Below, one piece after another: positions 16,345-21,788 of a DNA stretch of 26,309 bases. The stretch comes from a virus. Under the pieces are notes generated by a model, which worked only from the letters and a program-made list of their open reading frames with translations, searched no databases and was not told where the DNA came from. The DNA is taken from IMG/VR virus record IMGVR_UViG_3300035698_010330, positions 1 to 26,309 of that record, one strand, 5' to 3'. Each line of letters opens with the position of its first letter. Position 1 is the first letter of the stretch. A program made the translations under genes and the position numbers.

Positions 16345-16828
16345 TTGCGATCTCCTTTTTTGGTCGAGTAACTATAAATAAATACACATCATCTTTTTCT
16401 CCTGCTAGTATTCCGATCTTAATTCCGGGATAGAGCCGCGTTGCTGCTTGCCTGATTGAGGTCTTACGATTCATCAGGCTCGTTGGAGGGGTACACTCAA
16501 GTTGTTCAAGCGTCATTTTGATACAGGGATTGGTGATCTTTTTTGTGGGCTTAAGGCTGAGAAGACAGTCAATGAGATCATCCCACTTTCCTCTTGACCG
16601 ATCATTTAATTCATTAGGTTTTTGTACTATGTTGAAATCAAAAATTGTTTGTTTAATCCGCCGTGGTTTGTCTGGTACCCCTAGCACAGCTTTCTTGTAG
16701 GCATAGAACGTGGAGAAATGGATCCCCAGGCCTTCACAGTATTTCTCAATTGATAGTCCTGATTCTATTTGATCCTTTACGATCTTTTCTTTCGTTTCAA
16801 ACGGTAGTGCTTTCCTGCTGTTTTCCAT
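16325..16828 (-). CDS. Helix-turn-helix DNA-binding protein (transposase/terminase-small-like HTH)
   Basis: In this 167-residue protein, residues 10-50 read FETKEKIVKDQIESGLSIEK, then YCEGLGIHFSTFYAYKKAVLG, a classic HTH of the type found in IS-element OrfA and small-terminase proteins. The central part is basic (KPRRIKQTIF), and the C-terminal region ends in a beta-rich KIGILAGEKDDVYLFIVTRPK. No transposase catalytic domain follows, so it is not an insertion sequence. It starts by TAATG overlap with the upstream gene and runs 20 nt into the ParB-like gene. Operon regulator or DNA-recognition partner of the ParB-like protein are the likely roles (inference). Confidence 0.6.
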   Translation of the reverse strand: MENSRKALPFETKEKIVKDQIESGLSIEKYCEGLGIHFSTFYAYKKAVLGVPDKPRRIKQTIFDFNIVQKPNELNDRSRGKWDDLIDCLLSLKPTKKITNPCIKMTLEQLECTPPTSLMNRKTSIRQAATRLYPGIKIGILAGEKDDVYLFIVTRPKKEIANETAQR

Positions 16829-17058
16829 TACTTCTCCTTTTTTTTGTATATGGTAAGATCATCAAGACACAGTATTGATGACTTAACATAGGTATCGGTT
16901 TGGTATAGTTGGGATAGTTTTTTGATGTTGATAATTGCATGGCGATGTTGGGTGTAACCAATTTCTTGCAAAGATACATTGAAGAGACTGCATGGTTTGA
17001 GTTGTTTCATTTTGTCAACGAGTGTTAGTATAGGTAAATTAACTATATTGAAGCGCAT
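16828..17058 (-). CDS. Small hypothetical protein of the leftward operon
   Basis: This 76-residue protein starts at ATG 17058 with AGGAG upstream inside the end of the previous gene, overlapping it by 20 nt, and ends with TAA sharing an A with the next ATG. It is of mixed composition with several Leu, Ile and Lys; two Cys occur (PCSLFNV, SILCLDDL). It shows no membrane helix or known motif. The coupling on both sides supports expression. Function is unknown. Confidence 0.5.
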   Translation of the reverse strand: MRFNIVNLPILTLVDKMKQLKPCSLFNVSLQEIGYTQHRHAIINIKKLSQLYQTDTYVKSSILCLDDLTIYKKKEK

Positions 17059-17296
17059 CCATAACTCCTGGTTGTAAAGATTGTGTTACGTCTTCTCTTG
17101 TTGAGAACTTTATAATTTTGTAGTCGATACCGGAAAAGGATTTAATGTCTTCAGCTATAGGTATGAGATCTAAAGTTTTTGTGATGTCCGAGTTAATGAG
17201 GGGCATAAATACTTCTCCAATTTGACAAGCAAGAAGACCTTCTCCAAGGTTTTCATTCTGAGTAAGAAACGCATACAGGCATGTAATTTTCTTCAT
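17039..17296 (-). CDS. Small hypothetical protein, first gene of leftward operon
   Basis: This 85-residue protein starts at ATG 17296 with GGAGAG upstream. It begins MKKITCLYAFLTQNENLGEG, then LLACQIGEVFMPLINSD, LIPIAEDI and KIIKFSTREDV. I recall a widespread uncharacterised small family with the same order of blocks (EG-(I/L)-x-A, (W/F)-(M/V)-P-L-(I/V)-x-x-D, L-x-P-I-A-x-x-(I/A), V-x-F-(S/T)-x-R-E-(D/E)), but this is memory and should be searched. It is the promoter-proximal gene of the cassette with the ParB-like and HTH proteins. No catalytic motif is evident. Confidence 0.55.
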   Translation of the reverse strand: MKKITCLYAFLTQNENLGEGLLACQIGEVFMPLINSDITKTLDLIPIAEDIKSFSGIDYKIIKFSTREDVTQSLQPGVMDALQYS

Positions 17297-17320
17297 ATAC
17301 TCTCCTTTGGTTTATATATT

Positions 17321-17348
17321 ATTATAATGTTTAAAGTTAGAAATACAA
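17321..17348 (-). promoter_or_regulatory. Promoter of the leftward operon
   Basis: On the minus strand, TTGTAT (plus 17343-17348) and a perfect TATAAT (plus 17321-17326) are 16 bp apart. The -10 lies about 25 nt upstream of the first start codon of the operon (17296). The flanking DNA is very AT-rich. Confidence 0.6.
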
Positions 17349-17407
17349 GGGTTATATTTTGGTAGGGGGTTGCAATGGGTATTAGTTGTGTGGTATAGTG
17401 TCGCTGT

Positions 17408-17458
17408 GGGAGTAATTTTGGGAGTAATTTGGGAGTAAGGGAGTAATTTTGGGAGTAA
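17408..17458 (+). repeat. Left arm-type repeats: five GGGAGTAA copies
   Basis: Copies lie at 17408-17415, 17420-17427, 17431-17438, 17439-17446 and 17451-17458, all in the same orientation, with start-to-start spacings of 12, 11, 8 and 12 nt. Most are followed by T-rich spacers. They match the two copies right of the tRNA core, so I read them as integrase (or excisionase) arm-binding sites. Confidence 0.75.
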
Positions 17459-17566
17459 AAATAGTAGACGCACAACAACCTCAAGCAAGAGGAAGCAAGA
17501 TAAACAATTCTCTACATCTCTGTGAAACTGTGGTTAGTATCTTGAAGTGCTAAGAAAATAGGAGAA

Positions 17567-17610
17567 GCGCCCGTAGCTCAGATGGATAGAGCGACTGCTT
17601 CCTAAGCAGT
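17567..17610 (+). tRNA. 5' half of tRNA-Arg(CCU): attP core, not a complete tRNA
   Basis: The sequence folds as the first 44 nt of a tRNA: acceptor 5' strand GCGCCCG, TA, D stem GCTC/GAGC with an AGATGGATA loop, then an anticodon stem ACTGC/GCAGT enclosing TTCCTAA (anticodon CCT, Arg). No T arm and no 3' acceptor strand (CGGGCGC) follow; the next bases are TAGTCTTTTT and a hairpin. It is therefore a fragment that would be joined to the host 3' half on integration. Phages usually carry the 3' part of the target tRNA; carrying the 5' part is less common. Confidence 0.8.
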
Positions 17611-17621
17611 TAGTCTTTTTC

Positions 17622-17658
17622 CTACACCCCTTATAAGCGTGGGGTTATAGATTTTTTT
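17622..17658 (+). terminator. Hairpin plus T-run after the tRNA fragment
   Basis: CTACACCCC pairs with GGGGTTATAG (5 bp ACCCC/GGGGT, a small internal loop, then CTA/TAG) around a 10-nt loop. It is followed by seven T's at 17652-17658. It has the form of a rightward intrinsic terminator that would insulate the integrase promoter from transcription across the attachment core. Confidence 0.5.
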
Positions 17659-17668
17659 AATGAGAATT

Positions 17669-17687
17669 GGGAGTAATATGGGAGTAA
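17669..17687 (+). repeat. Right arm-type repeats: two GGGAGTAA copies
   Basis: Copies lie at 17669-17676 and 17680-17687, spaced 11 nt, in the same orientation as the five left copies. The second ends 5 bp before the -35 of the integrase promoter, so protein bound here could also repress that promoter. Confidence 0.75.
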
Positions 17688-17692
17688 ACGTC

Positions 17693-17721
17693 TTGACACT
17701 TACTGCATCTTAAAGTAATCT
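17693..17721 (+). promoter_or_regulatory. Integrase promoter
   Basis: A perfect TTGACA (17693-17698) is followed after 17 bp by TAATCT (17716-17721, a weak -10). Transcription would start about 15 nt before the integrase ribosome site. The adjacent arm repeats suggest autoregulation by integrase. Confidence 0.55.
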
Positions 17722-17744
17722 AGTGATATAAAAAGGAGGTAATG

Positions 17745-18779
17745 ATGGCTTCAGTTCCTTATCAAAAAAAAGAACGTAAAGGTTGGGCAGGTAGAGTTTT
17801 TTACACTACTATACGAACACCTGTCCCTGGCACTAATAAAAAAAGAAATAAGGCTATATGCTTGGGGACTGACAAGAAGAGTGAAGCGTTGATTAAGGTG
17901 GGCGAGTATATTAAATTAGAGAAGACTGGTGCTATTAGCTTTGCTAAGATATCTATTTCTGAATCTTTAAAAGAATATGATAAATATCAAGTTAGAAAAT
18001 GGACTAATAGGTATCGGAATAACCAGGCTAACTTATTGAAGCGCTTTTTTGAAACTACAAATTGTTTTTTTCTTGTTGAGATAAAGGCTAAACATTTTGA
18101 AAGCTATGAAGATTTAAGACGGGAAAAGGGTCTCAGTGAGTGGACTCTTTGGCATGACATAAAAGCTATTAAAACTTTTTTTAACTGGTGTACTGAGGTC
18201 AAGGAATGGTTACCTAAGAACCCTTTAGCAAAAATAAAAAAGAGGAAACCAGAAGGTGGGCGTTTGAATTATTTATCGAAGGAAGAAGTTCAAAGGTTGC
18301 TGTCTACTATGCCAGAAAATGATTTGAAATATATGTTTGCTATAGCTGTCTTTACTGGAATCCGTAGTTCAGAGTTGTTGAAGTTATGCTGGGAAGATTT
18401 TGATTTTGTAAGGAATGAACTTTATGTTCTTAGAGGGAAGAGCGGGCAGCATGATTATGTTCCTTTCAATCCTGTTTTAAAGGATATTTTATCTCCCTTC
18501 ATAAAGAAAAGTGGGAAAGTTTTTAAGTATAAAAATTTTGAACACCGTTGGCTGAAACAGAATTGGGAGAAAGCTTTAATAAAAGTAAATATAAAATTGG
18601 GAAAAGGGGATCGGTGGCATATACTTAGACATACTTATGCCTCGCATCTGGCAATGGAAGGTACTCCTATTGCTGTTATATCAAAATTGTTGGGACATAA
18701 AAACATAGAAACTACAATGATTTATTCACACCTGTCTGATAAGGTTGTTGAGGCGGCGGGCAGATCAGTATCATACTAA
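17745..18779 (+). CDS. int: Tyrosine-family phage integrase
   Basis: This protein of about 344 residues has the tyrosine recombinase layout. A basic N-terminal arm-binding part (KERKGWAGRVFYTTIR) is followed by a core-binding SAM-like domain (about 60-165) and a catalytic domain with R207 (FTGIRSSELLKLCWEDFD), K232 (LRGKSG), H292-x-x-R295 (WHILRHTYASHLA), H318 (LLGHKNIETT) and nucleophile Y327 (MIYSHLS). It catalyses recombination between attP and the host tRNA-Arg gene. ATG 17745 is preferred over 17742 because AAGGAGGT (17733-17740) is too close to the latter. The gene lies beside the putative attP, as expected, with its own promoter. It is complete and all catalytic residues are present. 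Confidence 0.95.
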   Translation: MASVPYQKKERKGWAGRVFYTTIRTPVPGTNKKRNKAICLGTDKKSEALIKVGEYIKLEKTGAISFAKISISESLKEYDKYQVRKWTNRYRNNQANLLKRFFETTNCFFLVEIKAKHFESYEDLRREKGLSEWTLWHDIKAIKTFFNWCTEVKEWLPKNPLAKIKKRKPEGGRLNYLSKEEVQRLLSTMPENDLKYMFAIAVFTGIRSSELLKLCWEDFDFVRNELYVLRGKSGQHDYVPFNPVLKDILSPFIKKSGKVFKYKNFEHRWLKQNWEKALIKVNIKLGKGDRWHILRHTYASHLAMEGTPIAVISKLLGHKNIETTMIYSHLSDKVVEAAGRSVSY

Positions 18780-18792
18780 TCTAGGAGGTATT

Positions 18793-18975
18793 ATGAAAGA
18801 AGAAGAAGATTTAAAAGTTATGACTGAAGAAGATGTATTAAAAGGATACGCAGCTTTGTCCTTCGTGATGGAAGAAATTATTTCTGTTGGGAAATCAGCT
18901 GTACTCTTTGTCCTGAAGAAAGATATGTGGGAAGATTTCATGAAGTTCCATGTGGAAAGAACCTTAAAGGGTTGA
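18793..18975 (+). CDS. Small acidic hypothetical protein
   Basis: This 60-residue protein begins at ATG 18793 (AGGAGG at 18783-18788), 13 nt after the integrase stop, so it is probably co-transcribed with it. The N-terminus is acidic (KEEEDLKVMTEEDVLKG) and the middle is moderately hydrophobic (AALSFVMEEIISVGKSAVLF). The longer frame from 18745 overlaps integrase and is not used. It could be an excision or regulatory factor by position, but no HTH is visible. Confidence 0.5.
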   Translation: MKEEEDLKVMTEEDVLKGYAALSFVMEEIISVGKSAVLFVLKKDMWEDFMKFHVERTLKG

Positions 18976-19009
18976 GGCGGAATTAAAATAAAAAAAGGAC
19001 GGTGCGAAA

Positions 19010-19357
19010 ATGGTGCAGAAAATTACAATGAAAAAAATGGATAAAGAAACAGAAAAAAAATATTTTAAAGATCCGAATAGCTGCCCTTTCTGTTCAGGGA
19101 TTTTAGAAGGGGGATCAATCCTTGACAGAGATAATAAGGCTACAAGAGAAGTCGTCTGTACGGAGTGCGAACAAACTTGGATAGAAACATTTGACTTAAC
19201 TGAGGTGATGGTGACGGAAAAAAAAGAAATGAAAGCTAAGCTTGAAGTGTGGTTTATGGACGATGAAGTTTTAGAAGTATTAAGAACCCGGTATAACGTA
19301 GAAAGAAAAGAAAACCTATTGTATTTAACAGATAAGGAAAGGAGGAGTAGTATATGA
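19010..19357 (+). CDS. Zinc-ribbon protein (CPFC...CTEC)
   Basis: This 115-residue protein has C25-x2-C28 (SCPFCSG) and C50-x2-C53 (VVCTECEQTW), the four ligands of a treble-clef or zinc-ribbon module, then a helical C-terminal half with LRTRYNVERKENLLYL. Such small proteins in phage early regions often bind DNA or host proteins. It starts after AAAAAGGA; an in-frame ATG at 19028 is a possible alternative. It overlaps the next gene by ATGA-type coupling (19354-19357). Confidence 0.6.
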   Translation: MVQKITMKKMDKETEKKYFKDPNSCPFCSGILEGGSILDRDNKATREVVCTECEQTWIETFDLTEVMVTEKKEMKAKLEVWFMDDEVLEVLRTRYNVERKENLLYLTDKERRSSI

Positions 19358-19665
19358 GAAGTCATACACCAGAAGAAGAAAAACAAATAGAAGAACAAGA
19401 AAAGAAAACATTTAAAAGGAGTCCGATGGAAAATAAAGATTATATGAAAGAAGCGGAGAAGCTGTTAAATAATAGTGTTATAAAACCTAAGATAAAAGAC
19501 TATAATAATTTTTACACTGGTGTAAACGCTTCAGCCAAAGTCTTAGCAGAGAAACTTAGGGAGATTGATGAGTTGAAATCCGATCTTAACGTTTCTATCA
19601 ATGAGACCATCTCTGCTGTAAATATAGGATTAAAATGTATGGAGCGATTGTTTAAAGCGGAATAA
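19354..19665 (+). CDS. Charged coiled-coil-type small protein, hypothetical
   Basis: This 103-residue protein starts at ATG 19354 after AGGAGGAG. The N-terminus is Glu/Lys-rich (PEEEKQIEEQEKKTFKR) and the second half is a predicted long helix (SAKVLAEKLREIDELKSDLN, VNIGLKCMERLFKAE) with heptad-like hydrophobic spacing. Its end converges with and overlaps the repressor gene's 3' end by 14 nt, with no terminator visible between them. Function is unknown. Confidence 0.5.
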   Translation: MRSHTPEEEKQIEEQEKKTFKRSPMENKDYMKEAEKLLNNSVIKPKIKDYNNFYTGVNASAKVLAEKLREIDELKSDLNVSINETISAVNIGLKCMERLFKAE

Positions 19666-19972
19666 TCTTAACCTGATACTTACCTTTCAGACCTTTGATA
19701 GTGATCTCATCACTGTCGTAATCTAAAGTAAAGACTGTAGTCCTTGGCAGGGTGCTGATGTCAAGGACTTTACCCCCGGTAAAACCCAAGAGTTCTTTTT
19801 CTGATAGGCCATAGAAGTTACATAGCTTTTCCCTGGCATCTGCCCGTGGTTCTATCATGTCGCGTTCCCATTCTGCCACAGCGCCATAGCTGACGTTGAG
19901 TTGAGTTGCGACCTCCTGTATGGTGAGCTTCTTTTCTTTTCGTTTGGTTCTTAACAGCTGTCCTATTTTCAT
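19652..19972 (-). CDS. XRE-family repressor (CI-like)
   Basis: This 106-residue protein has an N-terminal HTH_3 domain (about residues 1-60): MKIGQLLRTKRKEKKLTIQE, VATQLNVSYGAVAEWERDM and IEPRADAREKLCNFYGLS. The C-terminal 40 residues are short and beta-like (TVFTLDYDSDEITIKGLKGK), too small for a LexA-type peptidase, so induction must differ from lambda CI or use an antirepressor. It is transcribed leftward from a promoter overlapping operator O1 and divergently from the early operon, the standard layout of a lysogeny switch. GGAGAG precedes the start. Confidence 0.85.
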   Translation of the reverse strand: MKIGQLLRTKRKEKKLTIQEVATQLNVSYGAVAEWERDMIEPRADAREKLCNFYGLSEKELLGFTGGKVLDISTLPRTTVFTLDYDSDEITIKGLKGKYQVKIIPL

Positions 19973-19982
19973 ATCTCTCCTG

Positions 19983-20001
19983 TTATCATTTAAAGTGACA
20001 C
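19983..20001 (-). promoter_or_regulatory. Operator O1
   Basis: TTATCATTTAAAGTGACAC is a near-perfect 19-mer dyad that fits the shared form TTATCA-N-TTAAA-N-TGATAA with two other copies. It overlaps the likely start of repressor transcription, so bound repressor would autoregulate. Confidence 0.7.
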
Positions 20002-20002
20002 C

Positions 20003-20031
20003 AGTATATCACAGCAGATATTTCAATGCAA
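20003..20031 (-). promoter_or_regulatory. Leftward repressor promoter
   Basis: On the minus strand, TTGCAT (plus 20026-20031) and TATACT (plus 20003-20008, five of six matches to consensus) are separated by 17 bp. Operator O1 lies just downstream, at the start site. It would drive the XRE repressor. Confidence 0.6.
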
Positions 20032-20076
20032 GGCTTATCTTTCCATGGCTTAGCGTTGTTAAGATTAAAAAGGTTG

Positions 20077-20105
20077 TTGACAATTATCAGTTAAACTGAT
20101 AACAT
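20077..20105 (+). promoter_or_regulatory. Rightward early promoter
   Basis: TTGACA (20077-20082) and TAACAT (20100-20105) are 17 bp apart. The spacer and -10 are covered by the perfect palindrome O2, so repressor binding would block polymerase directly. It drives the excisionase/Cro-like gene and the early recombination operon. Confidence 0.75.
20084..20102 (+). promoter_or_regulatory. Operator O2 (perfect palindrome)
   Basis: TTATCAGTTAAACTGATAA is a perfect 9-bp inverted repeat around a central A. It lies between the -35 and -10 of the rightward promoter. It is the best match to the consensus of the three operators. Confidence 0.8.
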
Positions 20106-20115
20106 GCAAAGCATC

Positions 20116-20134
20116 GTATCACTTTAAATGACAA
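20116..20134 (+). promoter_or_regulatory. Operator O3
   Basis: GTATCACTTTAAATGACAA shares an identical 13-mer, in inverted orientation, with O1 (TCATTTAAAGTGA at 19986-19998; complement at 20119-20131). It lies downstream of the rightward -10, near the transcription start, and completes a three-operator switch. Confidence 0.7.
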
Positions 20135-20149
20135 ACCGGAGGTATGTAT

Positions 20150-20347
20150 ATGGGCTCTCAGCAACTTTATTCATTGATTGAGTTAGCGAAACTGATGGGG
20201 ACAAGCAAGTCTTATGTCTACCATAACTGGAAGGACTGGGTATTAGACCGTGGACTTAAGGTCATGTTCGTTGGGGATCGCCCACGTATATCTGCTACGG
20301 AGGTAGAGAAGTTGTTTAAGAGTTTTGAGGTAAACGTTAACGGATAA
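20150..20347 (+). CDS. Excisionase/Cro-like winged-helix protein
   Basis: This 65-residue protein is the first gene of the early operon. Residues 5-30 (QLYSLIELAKLMGTSKSYVY) are the first helices of an AlpA/MerR-like excisionase HTH, followed by a wing (LKVMFVGDRPRISATEVEKL). ATG 20150 is chosen over 20144 because GGAGG at 20138-20142 is 7 nt away. The position matches both Xis and Cro-type regulators. No separate excisionase is seen elsewhere, so it may promote excision at the attP site. Which of the two roles it fills is not decided by the sequence. Confidence 0.55.
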   Translation: MGSQQLYSLIELAKLMGTSKSYVYHNWKDWVLDRGLKVMFVGDRPRISATEVEKLFKSFEVNVNG

Positions 20348-20356
20348 GGAGGCGGC

Positions 20357-21262
20357 ATGTTGGAGGTATCACATAGCTCCACTAGCCAAGCCCGATCATG
20401 CTGGATGAAATACTACTGGCATTATATTGAAGGGCTAACTCCTAAGAAAAAATCAGCAGCTTTGACGTTGGGTAGTGCAGTGCATACAGCGTTTGAAATG
20501 TTTTACACTGGATCAACAGATTCAGATGTGTTGAATTGGATCAAGAAATCATACGAAGAAGATTCCGGAGAACGGAATTCAGTCGAAGAAGAAGACCACA
20601 GGATCAACATGTTTACCGCGTTGGGAATGTGGGCTTACTATCCTTACAAAAATATTCAAGAGTTTGAAGAGATCATCGTTGAGAAGGAGGGCAAGGTAAC
20701 GTTTGGCAAGATGCGTAACGTTAGGTTGGTGTTCCGGATTGATGGGCTGATCAAAGTTGGTGGCGTGTGGTGGGTACGCGAGGTCAAGACGACTGGCTTA
20801 GCGATGTCTCAGTTTATGGGGCGTTGCACCAAGTCTGTCCAGGCAAGCGTGTATGTGTACTGCGCTCGGAAGCTGGGGTATGACGTGGCTGGCGTGATGT
20901 TCGATGTGATAAAGAAACCATTGCTCAGGAGACGTAAAACGGAGACGTGTGACGACTTTGGGCGGCGTATCATGGCAGACTATGCTGAAGATTCAAAGCG
21001 TCCTGAGGACGAAAGAAAAGCGTTCAAGCGGCACTATGAATATCGGTCAACGGTAGACATGAAACACTTTGATGATGACATGGAAGCGTTGATAAAAGAC
21101 ATCCGGAATAAAAGAAACTATAGTAAAGGTACCGGGGCGTGGTGCAGAAATGCAGACAGTTGCTGGATGTGGAACAGGCTGTGCCCTTACTCTGTTATCT
21201 GCGATATGGAGAAGCCGGATGAGTTAACGTTGGAACATTATTTTGACAGGAGAGAAGTATGA
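20357..21262 (+). CDS. RecB/Cas4-like PD-(D/E)XK nuclease with Fe-S-type cysteines
   Basis: This 301-residue protein shows the RecB/Cas4 exonuclease motifs in order: C15 in SQARSCWMKYYW, GSAVH (H43), FRIDGL (D129), REVKTT (E142, K144) and the QxxxY motif Q162-Y166. A C-terminal cluster has C263, C269, C276 and C282. C15 plus the C-terminal cysteines is the arrangement that holds a 4Fe-4S cluster in AddB/Cas4-type nucleases. It probably resects DNA ends to give single strands for the Sak4-like protein downstream. AAGGAGG precedes the ATG, and its TGA overlaps the next start. No CRISPR array is present, so it is not a Cas4 in context. Confidence 0.85.
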   Translation: MLEVSHSSTSQARSCWMKYYWHYIEGLTPKKKSAALTLGSAVHTAFEMFYTGSTDSDVLNWIKKSYEEDSGERNSVEEEDHRINMFTALGMWAYYPYKNIQEFEEIIVEKEGKVTFGKMRNVRLVFRIDGLIKVGGVWWVREVKTTGLAMSQFMGRCTKSVQASVYVYCARKLGYDVAGVMFDVIKKPLLRRRKTETCDDFGRRIMADYAEDSKRPEDERKAFKRHYEYRSTVDMKHFDDDMEALIKDIRNKRNYSKGTGAWCRNADSCWMWNRLCPYSVICDMEKPDELTLEHYFDRREV

Positions 21263-21426
21263 CCTATTGCATGTACGCGCCATCACATTTTAAGCGATCT
21301 CAGCATCTTTGGAAAATCAAGGGTGAATACCATATAGCGGGAGATGTCATTCTCTGTTGGCGTTGTGGAGAAGAAAGGAAAAGAGAAGTAGAGGAGGAGA
21401 AGAAGTATGTTAGACGCACAAGGTAA
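21259..21426 (+). CDS. 55-residue cysteine-containing small protein
   Basis: This short gene starts at ATG 21259, overlapping the nuclease TGA as ATGA, and stops with TAA at 21424-21426. The protein begins MTYCMYAPSHFKRSQHLW and has a CWRCGEERKREVEEEKK motif, so C4, a His and CWRC could bind zinc. It overlaps the next gene by 20 nt. Coupling and AGGAG at 21248-21252 support translation. Function is unknown. Confidence 0.55.
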   Translation: MTYCMYAPSHFKRSQHLWKIKGEYHIAGDVILCWRCGEERKREVEEEKKYVRRTR

Positions 21427-21613
21427 GCCGTTAAGTGATCTGGGCAGAGACAAGATGGATCACAAGATAACCGTCCTGTTACAGAACCAGATGGTGATGA
21501 ACATGAACCAGAATTTGATACTGGAAAACATTAAACTGATGATGATGAAGATGGATTTGGAGTTCGTGAAACCTGAAAGGAGGGTGGATGATGGTGCAGA
21601 AAAAGAAGCTTGA
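21407..21613 (+). CDS. Small Met/Asn-rich hypothetical protein
   Basis: This 68-residue protein starts at ATG 21407 after GAGGAGGAG. The centre is unusually methionine- and asparagine-rich (QNQMVMNMNQNLILENIKLM, MMKMDLEF), probably a helix with hydrophobic contacts. It overlaps both neighbours by about 20 nt, as is usual in this operon. No family is recognised. Confidence 0.5.
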   Translation: MLDAQGKPLSDLGRDKMDHKITVLLQNQMVMNMNQNLILENIKLMMMKMDLEFVKPERRVDDGAEKEA

Positions 21614-21788
21614 TGTGGGGTTGGATCTACCAACAGAGAAGGCAAAGGTGAAGCTTGCGACAGAGGAGCAGGTGACTGGTCTGAGCGAGCAGGTTACGGC
21701 GCTTAAGGATTCGTTGGTTGACATGGGCAAGAAGCTTGGAGAACTGAAGACGGAGATTCAGTTGAAGCGGAAGGCAGGTAACTTCTAA
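21588..21788 (+). CDS. Small coiled-coil hypothetical protein
   Basis: This 66-residue protein starts at one of two adjacent ATGs (21588 or 21591) after AGGAGGGTGG. Residues 25-60 form a heptad-like helix (EEQVTGLSEQVTALKDSLVD, GKKLGELKTEIQLKRK), a likely coiled coil. It ends one base into the start of the Sak4-like gene (TAATG), so the two are co-translated and may interact. Function is unknown. Confidence 0.5.
   Translation: MMVQKKKLDVGLDLPTEKAKVKLATEEQVTGLSEQVTALKDSLVDMGKKLGELKTEIQLKRKAGNF

Larger units (their letters stand above)
17408..17687. other. attP: Phage attachment site (attP) region
   Basis: This stretch has no gene. It contains a 44-nt fragment of a tRNA-Arg gene (17567-17610) flanked on both sides by direct copies of GGGAGTAA, with the integrase gene starting 58 nt to the right. 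The tRNA anticodon stem-loop (ACTGC, 7-nt loop, GCAGT) has the inverted-arm plus 7-bp spacer geometry of a tyrosine recombinase core site. Phage structural genes lie to the left and integrase and early genes to the right. This is the arrangement of attP in an excised, circular or tandem phage, not of a single prophage end. Five repeats on the left and two on the right fit arm-type integrase sites. Confidence 0.7.

Noticed and set aside
16325-16828. Insertion-sequence OrfA
   Set aside because: The HTH resembles IS OrfA, but there is no transposase catalytic gene, terminal inverted repeat or target duplication; the downstream gene is ParB-like.
17408-17458. CRISPR array or origin iterons
   Set aside because: Units are 8 nt with 0-4 nt spacers, too short for CRISPR. 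Matching copies across the tRNA core and the nearby integrase favour attP arm sites.
17293-17484. Minus-strand 63-codon frame across the GGGAGTAA repeats
   Set aside because: It needs a TTG start, has no clear ribosome site, reads through the attP repeat array and promoter of the leftward operon, and the peptide is low-complexity.
20357-21262. CRISPR-associated Cas4
   Set aside because: Motifs match the same nuclease superfamily, but no CRISPR repeats or other cas genes are present. Phage recombination context explains it.
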